DNA of 64,000 nt from JAXIPB01 sp045403155 (GTDB lineage: Bacteria; Actinomycetota; Actinomycetes; Mycobacteriales; Micromonosporaceae): NCBI GenBank assembly GCA_045403155.1, contig JAXIPB010000036.1, positions 1-64,000 of the forward strand, written 5' to 3'. Positions 18,117-26,551 of this stretch are shown in pieces. Position numbers and translations under genes: made by a program. Below the pieces are notes generated by a model, which saw nothing but the letters and a program-made list of their open reading frames with translations, was not told the origin of the DNA and did no database searches. The stretch's first letter is position 1, and every line of letters begins with the position of its first letter.

Positions 18117-18667
18117 CCCCTTACCTCGCTGTCTTGGTAGATCTCGCCGTTGAGTTGGGCGACCCGGTCGAGGGTGGTCTCGAGCCACCGCAGATCCGCG
18201 GCGAGATGGGCTATGGCGTAGTCGGCGGCGATCACATCGCCGACCGACCCGGCCGGATCGAGCTTGGTCTTGGTGAGCTCGCGAATGCGACCGGCGTGGG
18301 CCGAGCGCTGCCGGGCCAGATAATCCCGGGCGGTCGACTCGCCGGAGGTGAGAAGCGCGACGAGCACCTTCGCGAAGAGTGCGTTTGTTACGTACGGCAT
18401 GGGCGGTTCGACCTCGGCGAGCCACTCGGTGAGAGCGGTTCGCCCCCGTGGCGTCAGGCTGAACGAGGTACGCTCCGGGCCCCCGGCCTGGTCCTGGCCG
18501 ACGGATCGCACGAGTCCATCGCGCTCGAGCCGGGCCAGCGTCGAGTAGACCTGCCCGAACGCGAGCGGCTTGGCCTGCGGCATCCGCGCATCGTGGGCGC
18601 GTTTGAGGTCGTAGCCGTGCCGGGCGCCGCCGGACAGCAGACCGAGCAGCACGTGTGCGGTGGACAT
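18113..18667 (-). CDS. PadR-family transcriptional regulator
   Basis: A 184-residue regulator. The winged helix at residues 5-80 reads LLGLLSGGARHGYDLKR, then FGQVYSTLARLERDGLV and ERTSFSLTPRGRTALTEWL, as in PadR proteins that sense cell-envelope or phenolic stress. The C-terminal helical part (residues 90-180) is of the Vir_act_alpha_C type. It is the first gene of the padR-ATPase-permease operon, so it likely controls the exporter and itself through the palindrome at 18676-18694. The inducer is unknown. Confidence 0.9.
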   Translation of the reverse strand: MSTAHVLLGLLSGGARHGYDLKRAHDARMPQAKPLAFGQVYSTLARLERDGLVRSVGQDQAGGPERTSFSLTPRGRTALTEWLAEVEPPMPYVTNALFAKVLVALLTSGESTARDYLARQRSAHAGRIRELTKTKLDPAGSVGDVIAADYAIAHLAADLRWLETTLDRVAQLNGEIYQDSEVRG

Positions 18668-18675
18668 GACAGAGA

Positions 18676-18694
18676 CTATTCACTGACTGAATAG
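18676..18694. promoter_or_regulatory. Candidate PadR operator
   Basis: Perfect 7-bp inverted repeat CTATTCA and TGAATAG with a 5-base spacer (CTGAC), centred about 18 bp upstream of the padR start. It is AT-rich against a GC-rich background. The position fits an autoregulatory operator overlapping the promoter. It also lies next to the 3' end of the helicase gene. Confidence 0.6.
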
Positions 18695-18700
18695 CTCCCG

Positions 18701-21049
18701 TCAAGATCCCTTTCCCAACGATGGGGGAACCGGGCCGTCGTGGAGCACGCCGAGCCGCTGGGTGGCCCGGGTGAGCGCGACATAAAGATCACTGAGTCCG
18801 CGCGGGGACTCGTCAACAATCGTCTGCGGATCGACCACGAGCACCGAGTCGAACTCGAGACCCTTGACCTGCCGGACCGTGAGCACCACGACCCGACTCT
18901 CCAGCTGCGGTTGTTCGCCGACGGCGGCGTCGGGAACGGCGTCGCGGACCGCCGCCGCAAGCTCGTCCAACCGGACCTCGGGCACGATCACGCCGATCTG
19001 GCCGTCCCCGGACTCCGTCGACTCGTGCAGCACGGCCTTGGCCAGGTCTTCGCCGAGCGCCTCTATCTCCGACCGCCTGATCCACGGCTCAACTCCGGTG
19101 GTCCGCACGGAACGCGGTGGCTCAAGCGTGGGGTCGATCTTCTCCAGCACTCCTGAGGCGAGCGCCATGATCTCGGCTGGCGTGCGGTAGTTGACGGTCA
19201 GCTCCTCCAGCCGCCAACGGTGCTCGACGTACGGCTCCAGCGTGGCCTGCCACGACGACGTGCCGGCGAGGTCGCCGGTCTGCGCGATGTCACCCACCAC
19301 GGTCATCGACCGGCTGGGGCTGCGGCGCATCAGCAGACGCCAGGCCATCGGCGAGAGTTCCTGGGCCTCGTCCACGATGATGTGCCCGAACGCCCAGCTT
19401 CGGTCGGCCGCGGCCCGCTGCGCGACGGTCAACTGCTCCCCAGCCTCGTGCCGCGCCGCCAATCGCTCGGCGTCGAGCAGGTCGGTCGCGGCCAGCAGCT
19501 CCGACTCCTCCTCGTCCTCAAACTCAAGCGAGCGGGAACCCTCCACAATGTCCAGCGCCCCCTGCGCGTAGGCGACCCGCTCGCGCCGCAATGCCTCGGC
19601 CCGAGCCCGCGCGGCCCGGTCGTCCTCGCCGAGCAGCTCGGCCGCCTCATCCAGCAGGGGGACGTCCGCCGCCGTCCACGCCCCGTCCACAGAACCGGCG
19701 GCCGGGCGCAGGAGCAGTCCTCGTTCTGCCTGAGTCAGGTCGGGCGCGGCCGTGGCCAGCCGCTCCTCCGATGCGAAGAGGTCGCCCAGCAACTGCTGTG
19801 GCGTCAGGATCGGCCAGAGCCGGTCCAATGTGGCCTGAACTCCGGCGTCGGCATCGAGGTCGCGCCGGATGTCGGCCATGTCGGCCTCGCCGAAGATGTT
19901 CGGGTCGCCGGGCGCGTCGTCCCCGCCGAGCGGGTCGAAGGCGAACGGATCGGTGCCGACACGTTCGGCGAGCTGCCGGGCGAGTGCGTCGACAACGTGA
20001 CGGGCGAAGGTCGGCCGGGCGAGGTTGTGTAGCTTGCCCGATCGGCGCGCCCGGGCCCGCGCCCGCACGCAGCTGGCCTTGTCGATGGTGAGGACTTCAC
20101 GCTCGAACCGCAGCTCGATGTCCTCGTCGGGCACCCGTTGGCGATCCGCGAGCGCGTTGGCTAGCACGGCCGCCATCGTCGCTCGGCCCTTGACCTCGGC
20201 CGCCGCGGTCGATTCGGTACTGGTGGCGACGACACCCGGGTAGAGATCGCCCACGGTGCCCAACAGGACACCGGTCTCCGCGAGCGACGGCAGCACGTGC
20301 GCGATGTAGCGAAGGAATGTCGCATTTGGACCGACGACGAGCACGCCGCGGGTCGAGAGCTGCTGGCGGTGGGTGTAGAGCAGGTACGCGGCGCGGTGCA
20401 GCGCGACGGCGGTCTTGCCGGTGCCGGGGCCGCCCTGTACCACGAGGACGCCGCCGAGATCGGACCGGATGATGCGGTCCTGCTCCGCCTGGATGGTCTC
20501 GACGATGTCCTTCATCCGGCCGGTGCGGCTCGCGGTGAGCGCCGAAAGCAGCGCGGCCTCGCTGGTCAGCTCGGTGTGATGGGGGTCGTGCGCCTCGGTG
20601 AGGTCGAGCACCTCGTCATCGAGGCCGGTGACGGTGCGTTGATTGGTCCGGATGTGCCGGCGTCGCTTGACTCCCTCGGGCGAGGCGGCGGTGGCGAGGT
20701 AGAACGCGCGCGCGGCTGGTGCCCGCCAGTCCATGAGGAGCGGGTCGAAGTCGTCGTCGTCGAAGATGCCGATCCGGCCGATGTATCGCACGTCGCCCGC
20801 ATCGAAGTCCAGCCGTCCGAAGCAGAGGGCGTTCTCGACCCCGTTCAGCTCGGCCATCTGGTGGGTGTACATCGACGCGACACTGTCCCGCTCGGAGCGG
20901 GCCTGCGGAGTTCCACCCGTCGCCTGCAGCGACCCCGCAAGGCGGTCAGCCGCCTGCTCACGCATCGTGTCGAGGCGACCGTAGAGCATCGACACGTACT
21001 CCTGCTCCCGCTCGATCTCCCGCTCGATCTCCAGCCCACCGTCCCCCAT
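18701..21049 (-). CDS. HelD-type RNA polymerase-associated ATPase (UvrD-like helicase fold)
   Basis: A 782-residue superfamily 1 ATPase. The N-terminal coiled coil (LEIEREIEREQEYVSMLYGR), the FDDDDFDPLLMDWRAPAARAFY block split in two, and Walker A GGPGTGKT at residues 206-213 followed by AVALHRAAYLLY identify the HelD/HelR family. Walker B is IIVDEAQELSP, and motif VI is LYVALTRATQRL. Such proteins pull RNA polymerase off DNA and recycle it; the actinobacterial branch HelR can displace rifamycins. The start at 21049 (or 21058) is used because the longer reading runs into the 72-bp repeat at 21069. No rifamycin-associated element is visible upstream. Confidence 0.88.
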   Translation of the reverse strand: MGDGGLEIEREIEREQEYVSMLYGRLDTMREQAADRLAGSLQATGGTPQARSERDSVASMYTHQMAELNGVENALCFGRLDFDAGDVRYIGRIGIFDDDDFDPLLMDWRAPAARAFYLATAASPEGVKRRRHIRTNQRTVTGLDDEVLDLTEAHDPHHTELTSEAALLSALTASRTGRMKDIVETIQAEQDRIIRSDLGGVLVVQGGPGTGKTAVALHRAAYLLYTHRQQLSTRGVLVVGPNATFLRYIAHVLPSLAETGVLLGTVGDLYPGVVATSTESTAAAEVKGRATMAAVLANALADRQRVPDEDIELRFEREVLTIDKASCVRARARARRSGKLHNLARPTFARHVVDALARQLAERVGTDPFAFDPLGGDDAPGDPNIFGEADMADIRRDLDADAGVQATLDRLWPILTPQQLLGDLFASEERLATAAPDLTQAERGLLLRPAAGSVDGAWTAADVPLLDEAAELLGEDDRAARARAEALRRERVAYAQGALDIVEGSRSLEFEDEEESELLAATDLLDAERLAARHEAGEQLTVAQRAAADRSWAFGHIIVDEAQELSPMAWRLLMRRSPSRSMTVVGDIAQTGDLAGTSSWQATLEPYVEHRWRLEELTVNYRTPAEIMALASGVLEKIDPTLEPPRSVRTTGVEPWIRRSEIEALGEDLAKAVLHESTESGDGQIGVIVPEVRLDELAAAVRDAVPDAAVGEQPQLESRVVVLTVRQVKGLEFDSVLVVDPQTIVDESPRGLSDLYVALTRATQRLGVLHDGPVPPSLGKGS

Positions 21050-21068
21050 CCGACCCATCCTACCAACT

Positions 21069-21140
21069 GCGCCGATCATGATTTGGAGGTCATGATCAGC
21101 GCCTTTCGGCAACGCTCAGCTCATGATCGTGGAGATCTTG
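21069..21140 (+). repeat. 72-bp interspersed palindromic repeat, copy B
   Basis: Same 72-bp layout as copy A: stem GCGCCGATCATGA with loop TTTGGAGG, then TCATGATCAGCGC (one mismatch), a middle part, CTCAGCTCATGATCG and a GATCTTG end. The copy gives the stop codon and last residues (SPRS) of the AlkZ-like gene on the minus strand and lies just upstream of the helicase start. It is a direct repeat of copy C 2.7 kb away. Confidence 0.9.
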
Positions 21141-22185
21141 AGAAGCGGGCGACGTCGTCGATCTCGGCGCGGAGCGCGGCCTCGTCGGTCGGCTCAAAGA
21201 GGTCCACCGACGCGACGCCGTCGCGGTCCGGTCGCCAGCGTCCCACGAGCCGACCGTCCGCCATCACCGCTGGGTGGAGGATCCCGCCGCCCGGAAAGAT
21301 CTTGCGTGTGTGCGCGTCGTCGAGGATCAGCGACCGGTCACGCCAGCCGAGCAGATACTCATCGAACGCTGGCAACAACGCGAGCGCGCCCCGCTCGGGT
21401 GTTGCGGCGCCCCGGCGCGGACGCCACAGTGGACGGCCGCCGTGGTCAACCTCGGTCAGATCGTTGGCGATCGCGGCCCACGCCGCCCTGGCGTCGCGCA
21501 GTGGTAGCCCGGCCCACGCCGCGAGATCCTCCGGCCCGGCGGGCGCGTGGGCGCGTAGGTAGCGGCGGGCCAGCTCCGCGAGCGCCCAGTCACCGTCGCC
21601 ATCGAGCCGGAGCTCGCGGCCGAGCCAGTCCGGGGCGTACACATAGGTCGGCTTGTTCGAGCGATCGGGTCCGAGCACCAGCCGGCCGTGAATGGCCGCC
21701 AGGAATGCCAAGTAGACGATCCCCTGCCCCTTCGCCGGGCATTTCAACGCGGTGAGGCGCTCGCCGAGCTGCGCCTTGGTCAGCGGGCCCTGGCCAGCCA
21801 GCGCTTGCTCGATGATGCGGAGAAGCTGCGCCGCCGTCCCGGTGATTCCCTCCTGCTTGAGGCGCCGCATCACATTGGAGGTCGACGGTGGGAGCAGCAG
21901 CGAGGTGAGCCAGCCCAGGTCTTCCGCGGCGATGAGATGCAGCGTGCCGCGAGGGCCCCAGGCCCGTACGACGGACCGGTCCTCTCGGGAGGCGGCCACG
22001 TCCGCCGAGGTCAACCCGCGTGAGCGTGCCCGCAGCGCGAGCGGCGCGGCGCCGATGTCCTGTGCCTGCACGGCGAGCAGCCGCGCCACGAGGTCGACCG
22101 GCCGTGGTCGCGAACGGCCAGGGCGGTGCAGTAATTGTGCGGCGACCCGGGCGCGGCGGACGTCGTTGTCGGCCAGCGCCTTCAC
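21121..22185 (-). CDS. Winged-helix protein of the AlkZ-like DNA glycosylase superfamily
   Basis: A 354-residue HTH_42 family protein. LVARLLAVQAQDIGAAPLAL near the N-terminus contains the Q-x-Q pair that is catalytic in AlkZ-type glycosylases, followed by VVRAWGPRGTLHLIAAED and further winged-helix blocks (LLPAFDEYLLGWRDRS). AlkZ enzymes unhook interstrand crosslinks or excise alkylated bases; many relatives are uncharacterised and may repair damage from natural products. The GTG start at 22185 overlaps the recombinase stop (GTGA). The last residues and stop come from the 72-bp repeat. It is the last gene of an operon with a recombinase and a methyltransferase. Confidence 0.8.
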   Translation of the reverse strand: MKALADNDVRRARVAAQLLHRPGRSRPRPVDLVARLLAVQAQDIGAAPLALRARSRGLTSADVAASREDRSVVRAWGPRGTLHLIAAEDLGWLTSLLLPPSTSNVMRRLKQEGITGTAAQLLRIIEQALAGQGPLTKAQLGERLTALKCPAKGQGIVYLAFLAAIHGRLVLGPDRSNKPTYVYAPDWLGRELRLDGDGDWALAELARRYLRAHAPAGPEDLAAWAGLPLRDARAAWAAIANDLTEVDHGGRPLWRPRRGAATPERGALALLPAFDEYLLGWRDRSLILDDAHTRKIFPGGGILHPAVMADGRLVGRWRPDRDGVASVDLFEPTDEAALRAEIDDVARFSRSPRS

Positions 22186-23180
22186 GACGTCGCACGACGG
22201 CGGGCTCGGGCCGCCCATATCGCGTACGACGGGTCGCGGTCGAGGTTGTGCCGATCCCGGTCGTACCGGCGGGTGGTGCGCGGGTCGGCGTGGCCCATCG
22301 CGTCCTGAACGTCCTCGAGCGGCACGCCCTCATCGCGAGCCGTGGTGGCGAAGGCATGCCGCAAGGAGTGTGGCGAAAGCTTGGCCCAAGCGGGGATGCC
22401 GGCCCGTTCGGCCAGGCGCCGGACGAGACGGAAGACGGAATGCCGATCGAGCCGGGCCCCGGAGGCCGTGACGAATAACGGGCCGCTGAGTTGGTCGACC
22501 AGCACGCCGGCGGTCGCGGCGCGCTCCAGGAGGTAGGTCTCGAGCGCGGCGGTGCTGGCCGGCGTGAGCGCGCGTCTCCTTTGGACTCCGCCCTTACCGG
22601 TGAACCGAACGCTGCGATGGCCACGCTCGTAACCGAGATCAGCGATGTCCAGGCCGACGACCTCTCCCACCCGCAGGCCGAGATCGGCCAGGATCGCGAT
22701 GATGGCCTGATTGCGGACGCGCATCGCTCCCCCGTCGGCCTCGGCCGCGGCGAGCATTGCGTCGACCTCGACCGCGCTGAGCCCCACCGTGCCGGAGTGG
22801 TCGCGGGAGACGCTTGGCCGGTCAGCCGCGCCGACGGGATTCGCCGGGATCGCGCCCAATTTGACCAGGAACCCGTACCAGCTTGAGAGTCCGGAGAGTC
22901 GGCGCGCCACTGTAGCAGGGGTCAGCAACTTGCCCGTACGTCGATCCGATGTGGACTCAACAGCGCGAGCGTAGGCGTTGATGTGGACGAAGGTCGCCGT
23001 CAGCGGGTCCAGGTCGCGGGCGCGGCACCAGGTGAGCCAATCGCCGACATCACGGCGGTACGCCGTGCGAGTGTGCTCCGAGAGTCGCCGGTTGCGCAGC
23101 CAGCCATCGGTGAACGCATCGAGGTCGCCCAGGCGCTCCACGAGAGCGCCCGGGTCAACGGGAATCAGCTCACCCTGCAC
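22182..23180 (-). CDS. Tyrosine recombinase (phage integrase family)
   Basis: A 332-residue recombinase of the XerC/XerD size class. Residues 15-110 form the SAM-like core-binding domain (LSEHTRTAYRRDVGDWLTWC). The catalytic domain has all active-site residues: R170 (LGLRVGEVV), K196 (FTGKGGVQ), H271 and R274 (SPHSLRHAFA), H297 (MGHADPRT) and nucleophile Y306. It cuts and rejoins DNA at a specific site that is not known here. No excisionase, attachment core or phage gene is nearby. The GTG start overlaps the methyltransferase gene by 16 bp, and its stop overlaps the AlkZ-like start, which is unusual company for a recombinase. Confidence 0.88.
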   Translation of the reverse strand: MQGELIPVDPGALVERLGDLDAFTDGWLRNRRLSEHTRTAYRRDVGDWLTWCRARDLDPLTATFVHINAYARAVESTSDRRTGKLLTPATVARRLSGLSSWYGFLVKLGAIPANPVGAADRPSVSRDHSGTVGLSAVEVDAMLAAAEADGGAMRVRNQAIIAILADLGLRVGEVVGLDIADLGYERGHRSVRFTGKGGVQRRRALTPASTAALETYLLERAATAGVLVDQLSGPLFVTASGARLDRHSVFRLVRRLAERAGIPAWAKLSPHSLRHAFATTARDEGVPLEDVQDAMGHADPRTTRRYDRDRHNLDRDPSYAIWAARARRRATS

Positions 23181-23800
23181 CAGAAGAGTGTATGGCCGCC
23201 GGTACCCTCGGGCACGAACTCCTGCGCGTCGACGGCGAGTCCGGCCTCGGTGAGCCAGCGGCGGTAGGTGTCGGCGTCGGCGTGGCTCCACCACATAGGA
23301 GCATCGCCACCGAGCCAGTTCTCCTCGGTGCCGGTCCACGCGTGGTGTCCGACGGTGGCGACGAATTGGCCACCGGGCCGCAGCCACGACGCGACTTTCG
23401 CCAGCAGCGGCGGCTGTTCCTCTAATGGCAGGTGGATCAGCATGTAAAGGGAGATCACGGCGTCGAAGCTGTCCGGCGGAAACGTTACCTCACTCGCGTC
23501 GGAGCGGATGAACATCGCCTCCGGCACGAAGTCGCGGGCTCGCCCGATCTGCACCTCGCTGAAGTCGACGCCGGTCACGCGCATGCCAGCCGCGGCGAGG
23601 TCTCGGGACGCCGGGATGCCACATCCACAGCCGAGATTCAGCACGTCTCCGCCGGGCGCCAGTTGCGCGACAAGGCGACGAATCCACTCACGCCGGTCGT
23701 CCGCGTCGCTGTCCGCGTCCTGTCGGTAACGGTAGGAGACGGCGTCGTACCCGCGCCGTACCAAGTCCTTCGGCCCCCAGCTCCCGGTCACGCTCGTCAC
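23165..23800 (-). CDS. SAM-dependent methyltransferase (class I)
   Basis: A 211-residue small-molecule-type methyltransferase. Motif I is VLNLGCGCGIPASRDLAAAG, motif II is VTGVDFSEVQIGRAR, the acidic adenine-binding aspartate lies in FIRSDASEVTFP, and motif IV is FDAVISLYMLIHLP. The C-terminal GHHAWTGTEENWLGGDAPMW part is seen in actinobacterial enzymes often annotated as ubiquinone/menaquinone-like. There is no DNA-recognition domain, so it is unlikely to be a restriction methylase. It is the first gene of the operon with the recombinase and AlkZ-like genes, and a 72-bp repeat lies just upstream. Confidence 0.85.
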   Translation of the reverse strand: MTSVTGSWGPKDLVRRGYDAVSYRYRQDADSDADDRREWIRRLVAQLAPGGDVLNLGCGCGIPASRDLAAAGMRVTGVDFSEVQIGRARDFVPEAMFIRSDASEVTFPPDSFDAVISLYMLIHLPLEEQPPLLAKVASWLRPGGQFVATVGHHAWTGTEENWLGGDAPMWWSHADADTYRRWLTEAGLAVDAQEFVPEGTGGHTLFWCRVS

Positions 23801-23821
23801 GGTAGCCCTCCCCGTTATCTG

Positions 23822-23893
23822 GCGCCGATCATGATTTGGAGGTCATGATCGGCGGCTCCAGGCGACACTCAAATCATGATCGACAGGATCTTG
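23822..23893 (+). repeat. 72-bp interspersed palindromic repeat, copy C
   Basis: Same layout as the other copies: perfect stem around TTTGGAGG except the last base, then GGCGACACTC, AAATCATGATCG and a GGATCTTG end. It fills the gap between the methyltransferase (minus) and the divergent hydrolase gene (plus), so it is not placed as a terminator here. It is a direct repeat of copy B, and the two enclose the three-gene operon. Confidence 0.9.
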
Positions 23894-23916
23894 AGGACGA
23901 ACCTAGGATGGGCGGC

Positions 23917-24678
23917 ATGGAGCAGATGGTGCCGGTCGACGGCGGCGAGGTTTGGGCAGACGACACGGGTGGCAGCGGGCCTGCGCTGGTGCTGTTGCAT
24001 CCGGGGATTGGCGACTCCCGAGTGTGGGACCTCGTCGTACCGCAGCTTCGAGACGAGTACAGGTTGATCCGGTACGACACGCGGGGCTTCGGCCGATCGC
24101 CGCAGCCGACCGCGCCGTTCACCCTCCTCGGCGACCTGGTCGCCGTCATGGACCACTTCGATGTGCCCAAAGCCGGGCTGGTCGGGTGCAGCATGGGCGG
24201 CGATGCCGCGGTCAGCCTCGCGCTCGCCCATCCCCGCCGCGTGTCTGTGCTGGTGCTGGCGTGTCCCGGGCTGCACGACTACCCGTGGCCCGAGGAGCCT
24301 GAGCTGGACGCCGAGTATGAGGCGTTCGGTGCCGCCGGCGATCTTGAGGGCCTGGTGTCTCTGGGGCTTCGCGAATGGGCCGCGAGCGGTGCCGATGAGA
24401 CCGCGCGGGCGCAAATGCGATCCGCTGTCCAAGCCTGGCTGTACGAGGAGAAGTACCGGCAGGAGGATCCGCCGGCATTCGACCGCCTAGGTGAGATTGC
24501 CATTCCGTCCGTGGTGCTCATCGGCGACCTCGACCGGGCACCGCTCATCGCGTGCAACGACGAGATGGCGGCCCGCATCCCGGGCTGCCGACTCGTACGC
24601 CTGCCCGGCGTTGACCACTACCTGCCGCTGCGGGCGCCCGATGTTGTAGCCGCGACCGTGAGGGAGCTTTGCCGTTAG
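23917..24678 (+). CDS. Alpha/beta-hydrolase
   Basis: A 253-residue alpha/beta-hydrolase with the order of a soluble esterase or lactonase. ALVLLHPGIGDSRVWD gives the oxyanion region, LVGCSMGGDAAVSLAL holds the nucleophile serine of G-x-S-x-G, VVLIGDLDRAP the probable acid, and GVDHYLPLRAPD the histidine. The HP instead of HG after the first strand is a common variant. The ATG at 23917 is chosen over upstream ATGs that run into the 72-bp repeat. Substrate unknown. Confidence 0.83.
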   Translation: MEQMVPVDGGEVWADDTGGSGPALVLLHPGIGDSRVWDLVVPQLRDEYRLIRYDTRGFGRSPQPTAPFTLLGDLVAVMDHFDVPKAGLVGCSMGGDAAVSLALAHPRRVSVLVLACPGLHDYPWPEEPELDAEYEAFGAAGDLEGLVSLGLREWAASGADETARAQMRSAVQAWLYEEKYRQEDPPAFDRLGEIAIPSVVLIGDLDRAPLIACNDEMAARIPGCRLVRLPGVDHYLPLRAPDVVAATVRELCR

Positions 24679-24680
24679 TG

Positions 24681-25178
24681 TTAGTCGATCTCGTCCATGG
24701 CCGCGCGAATCCGGGCCGCCAGGTCCGCTTGTTGCGCTGGCGATCGGTCGAGGATCCCGTTCTCCGCCATGACCGCTTGAAACTGCTGCTCCTCGTAGGG
24801 CACGCCTGACGGCAATGGCGCTATGTGCCAGTGGATGTGCGAGTTCCCCTGTTGGCTGCCGAGCGAAAGCAGGTACGTGCGTTCCGGTGCCACGACCGCC
24901 TCAACAGCGAGCGCGACCCGTCGTACGACCGCCATGAGCCGCACGAATTCGGGCTCGGTGAGGTCGCGGACGAGGTGCTCGATGTGCGCCTTCGGTGCCA
25001 CGAGAACGTACCCGACCAACGTCGGATAGCGGTTCAGGTACGCGATGTGTGCGTCGTCCTCGTACACATCCTCATGTGGATAGTCGGGATCGCCGGCGAG
25101 GAACGCACAGATATAGCAGACTCCGGTCAGCCGACGCCGCTCGTACGCAGCGAAGTCCATCGGGATACGTTCGGGCAT
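24681..25178 (-). CDS. HIT-family nucleotide hydrolase/transferase
   Basis: A 165-residue HIT protein. The triad H114, H116 and H118 (NSHIHWHIAPLP) is the nucleotidyl-intermediate site of Ap4A- or AMP-adduct hydrolases. The N-terminal CYIC pair (residues 21 and 24) and DDAHIAYLNRYPTLVGYVLV match the bacterial branch that often binds zinc. It is convergent with the hydrolase gene with only 2 bp between stops. ATG 25178 is the first start that fits the family. Confidence 0.9.
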   Translation of the reverse strand: MPERIPMDFAAYERRRLTGVCYICAFLAGDPDYPHEDVYEDDAHIAYLNRYPTLVGYVLVAPKAHIEHLVRDLTEPEFVRLMAVVRRVALAVEAVVAPERTYLLSLGSQQGNSHIHWHIAPLPSGVPYEEQQFQAVMAENGILDRSPAQQADLAARIRAAMDEID

Positions 25179-25368
25179 CCACACACCATAGGTGCGCAGG
25201 TCCGGGCATCGCCCCGGTCCGCCGGGAGCGATCGTTCTGGAGCGACGCAGAGGCCACGCTGGTGCGATTCGAGCGAGGCGGTTGACGGTGCCCGGGTTAC
25301 GTCGCAGCGCTTGTGGACTCTCAATACCACATGTACAACCCGTCGCGACACACCGACCGCAGACCCAC

Positions 25369-26547
25369 TCAAAACCGGGCGAGCGCATCAATCAACGGAT
25401 CCAGCGCGGAGAGCGAGTGCGCGCTCACTATCGCGTCGCAGTAGGGCCACGCCGCGGCCATGCCGGCGACGAGCGGCTCATACCGGGGCGATGCAGTACG
25501 CGGATTCGCCCACACGATCCGATAGGCGAGTCGGGACAGCCGCGCCATCTGCGTACGCAGAAGCTCGGCGTCCCCGGTCTCCCAGCCGTCGGAGATGATG
25601 AGCACGACCGCGCCCCGAGCGAGCGCCCGCGATCCGTACCGGTCCAGAAATGTCTTCAACGCCTCGCCGATTCGCGTCCCGCCGGACCAGTCCGGCGCCG
25701 CCCGGCCGGCCCGCTCCAGCGCCGCCTCCGGCCGAACCTTTGCCAGCACCCGGGTGAGACGGGTCAACCGGGTGGCGAACGTGAAGACCTCCGCCTTCGG
25801 GCCACCCGCCGAAGCCGCGCAGTACACGAGCTGCAGCAGCGCACGGGCGTACGGCTCCATAGACCCGGAGATGTCGCACAGGACGACGAGCCGCCGATGC
25901 CGCCACCGGAGGCGATGGCGCGCCAGCCGTACGGGATAGCCTCCGCTGCGCTGGGCGAGCCGCAGCGTCTTGCGCAGGTCGATCCGCCGACCCCGCGAGC
26001 CGGGCTCGTACCGCCGCGAGCGGCGCAGCGGCGTGACCAATTGGAGCTGTCGCATCACGACCGCAAGCCGGGCGAGTTCGTCGACGGAGAGCGATGCGAA
26101 GTCGCGGGTGCCGAGCCGTTCGGCCGCGGCGGCCAGGGCGGGGTACGTGGACTCCTGCTCGGCCTCATCAGGCTGCGGGGGCGAGGCGCCATCGGCCGGC
26201 GCCCCGGCAACCGAGTGCGCCTGGATCGACCGCGACCCTGATGTCCCGGCCGGCGGTGCCGGCTCCGTGCCACCCCGGAACGGTGGCGAGTTCGGATCAC
26301 CCCGCGACTCGGCCGGGTCGGCCATCCCTCCGAAGACCAGGGCGAAGACGCGATCGAAGGCCGGGATCTCGGACGGGTCGGCGATGAGTGTCGCGAGGCC
26401 GCACCAGTACAGATCCCGGACCGTGGCCGGGTCCGCCAGCGTCACCGCGGCGGCGAACCGGGCCGACCGGTCCGGCCCCACGGGCAAGCCTTCCTGTCTC
26501 AGTCGGGCGGCGAAGCGAGACGCGAGTACGGCGAGGTCGGCCATCAT
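25369..26547 (-). CDS. CoxE-like VWA-domain protein
   Basis: A 392-residue VWA protein of the CoxE type. Residues 1-75 match the family N-terminus (RFAARLRQEGLPVGPDRSARF), a variable linker rich in P and E follows, and residues 170-390 hold the VWA fold with the MIDAS metal site in VVLCDISGSM (D225, S227, S229). The CoxE protein works with the MoxR ATPase CoxD to mature the copper-sulfur-molybdenum site in form I CO dehydrogenases; other molybdenum hydroxylases may use relatives. It starts 4 bp after the MoxR stop. No coxMSL genes follow. Confidence 0.87.
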   Translation of the reverse strand: MMADLAVLASRFAARLRQEGLPVGPDRSARFAAAVTLADPATVRDLYWCGLATLIADPSEIPAFDRVFALVFGGMADPAESRGDPNSPPFRGGTEPAPPAGTSGSRSIQAHSVAGAPADGASPPQPDEAEQESTYPALAAAAERLGTRDFASLSVDELARLAVVMRQLQLVTPLRRSRRYEPGSRGRRIDLRKTLRLAQRSGGYPVRLARHRLRWRHRRLVVLCDISGSMEPYARALLQLVYCAASAGGPKAEVFTFATRLTRLTRVLAKVRPEAALERAGRAAPDWSGGTRIGEALKTFLDRYGSRALARGAVVLIISDGWETGDAELLRTQMARLSRLAYRIVWANPRTASPRYEPLVAGMAAAWPYCDAIVSAHSLSALDPLIDALARF

Positions 26548-26551
26548 CGGG

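Noticed and set aside
22182..23180. Integrated prophage or ICE around the tyrosine recombinase
   Set aside because: No phage, conjugation, excisionase or tRNA attachment site is seen within several kb.
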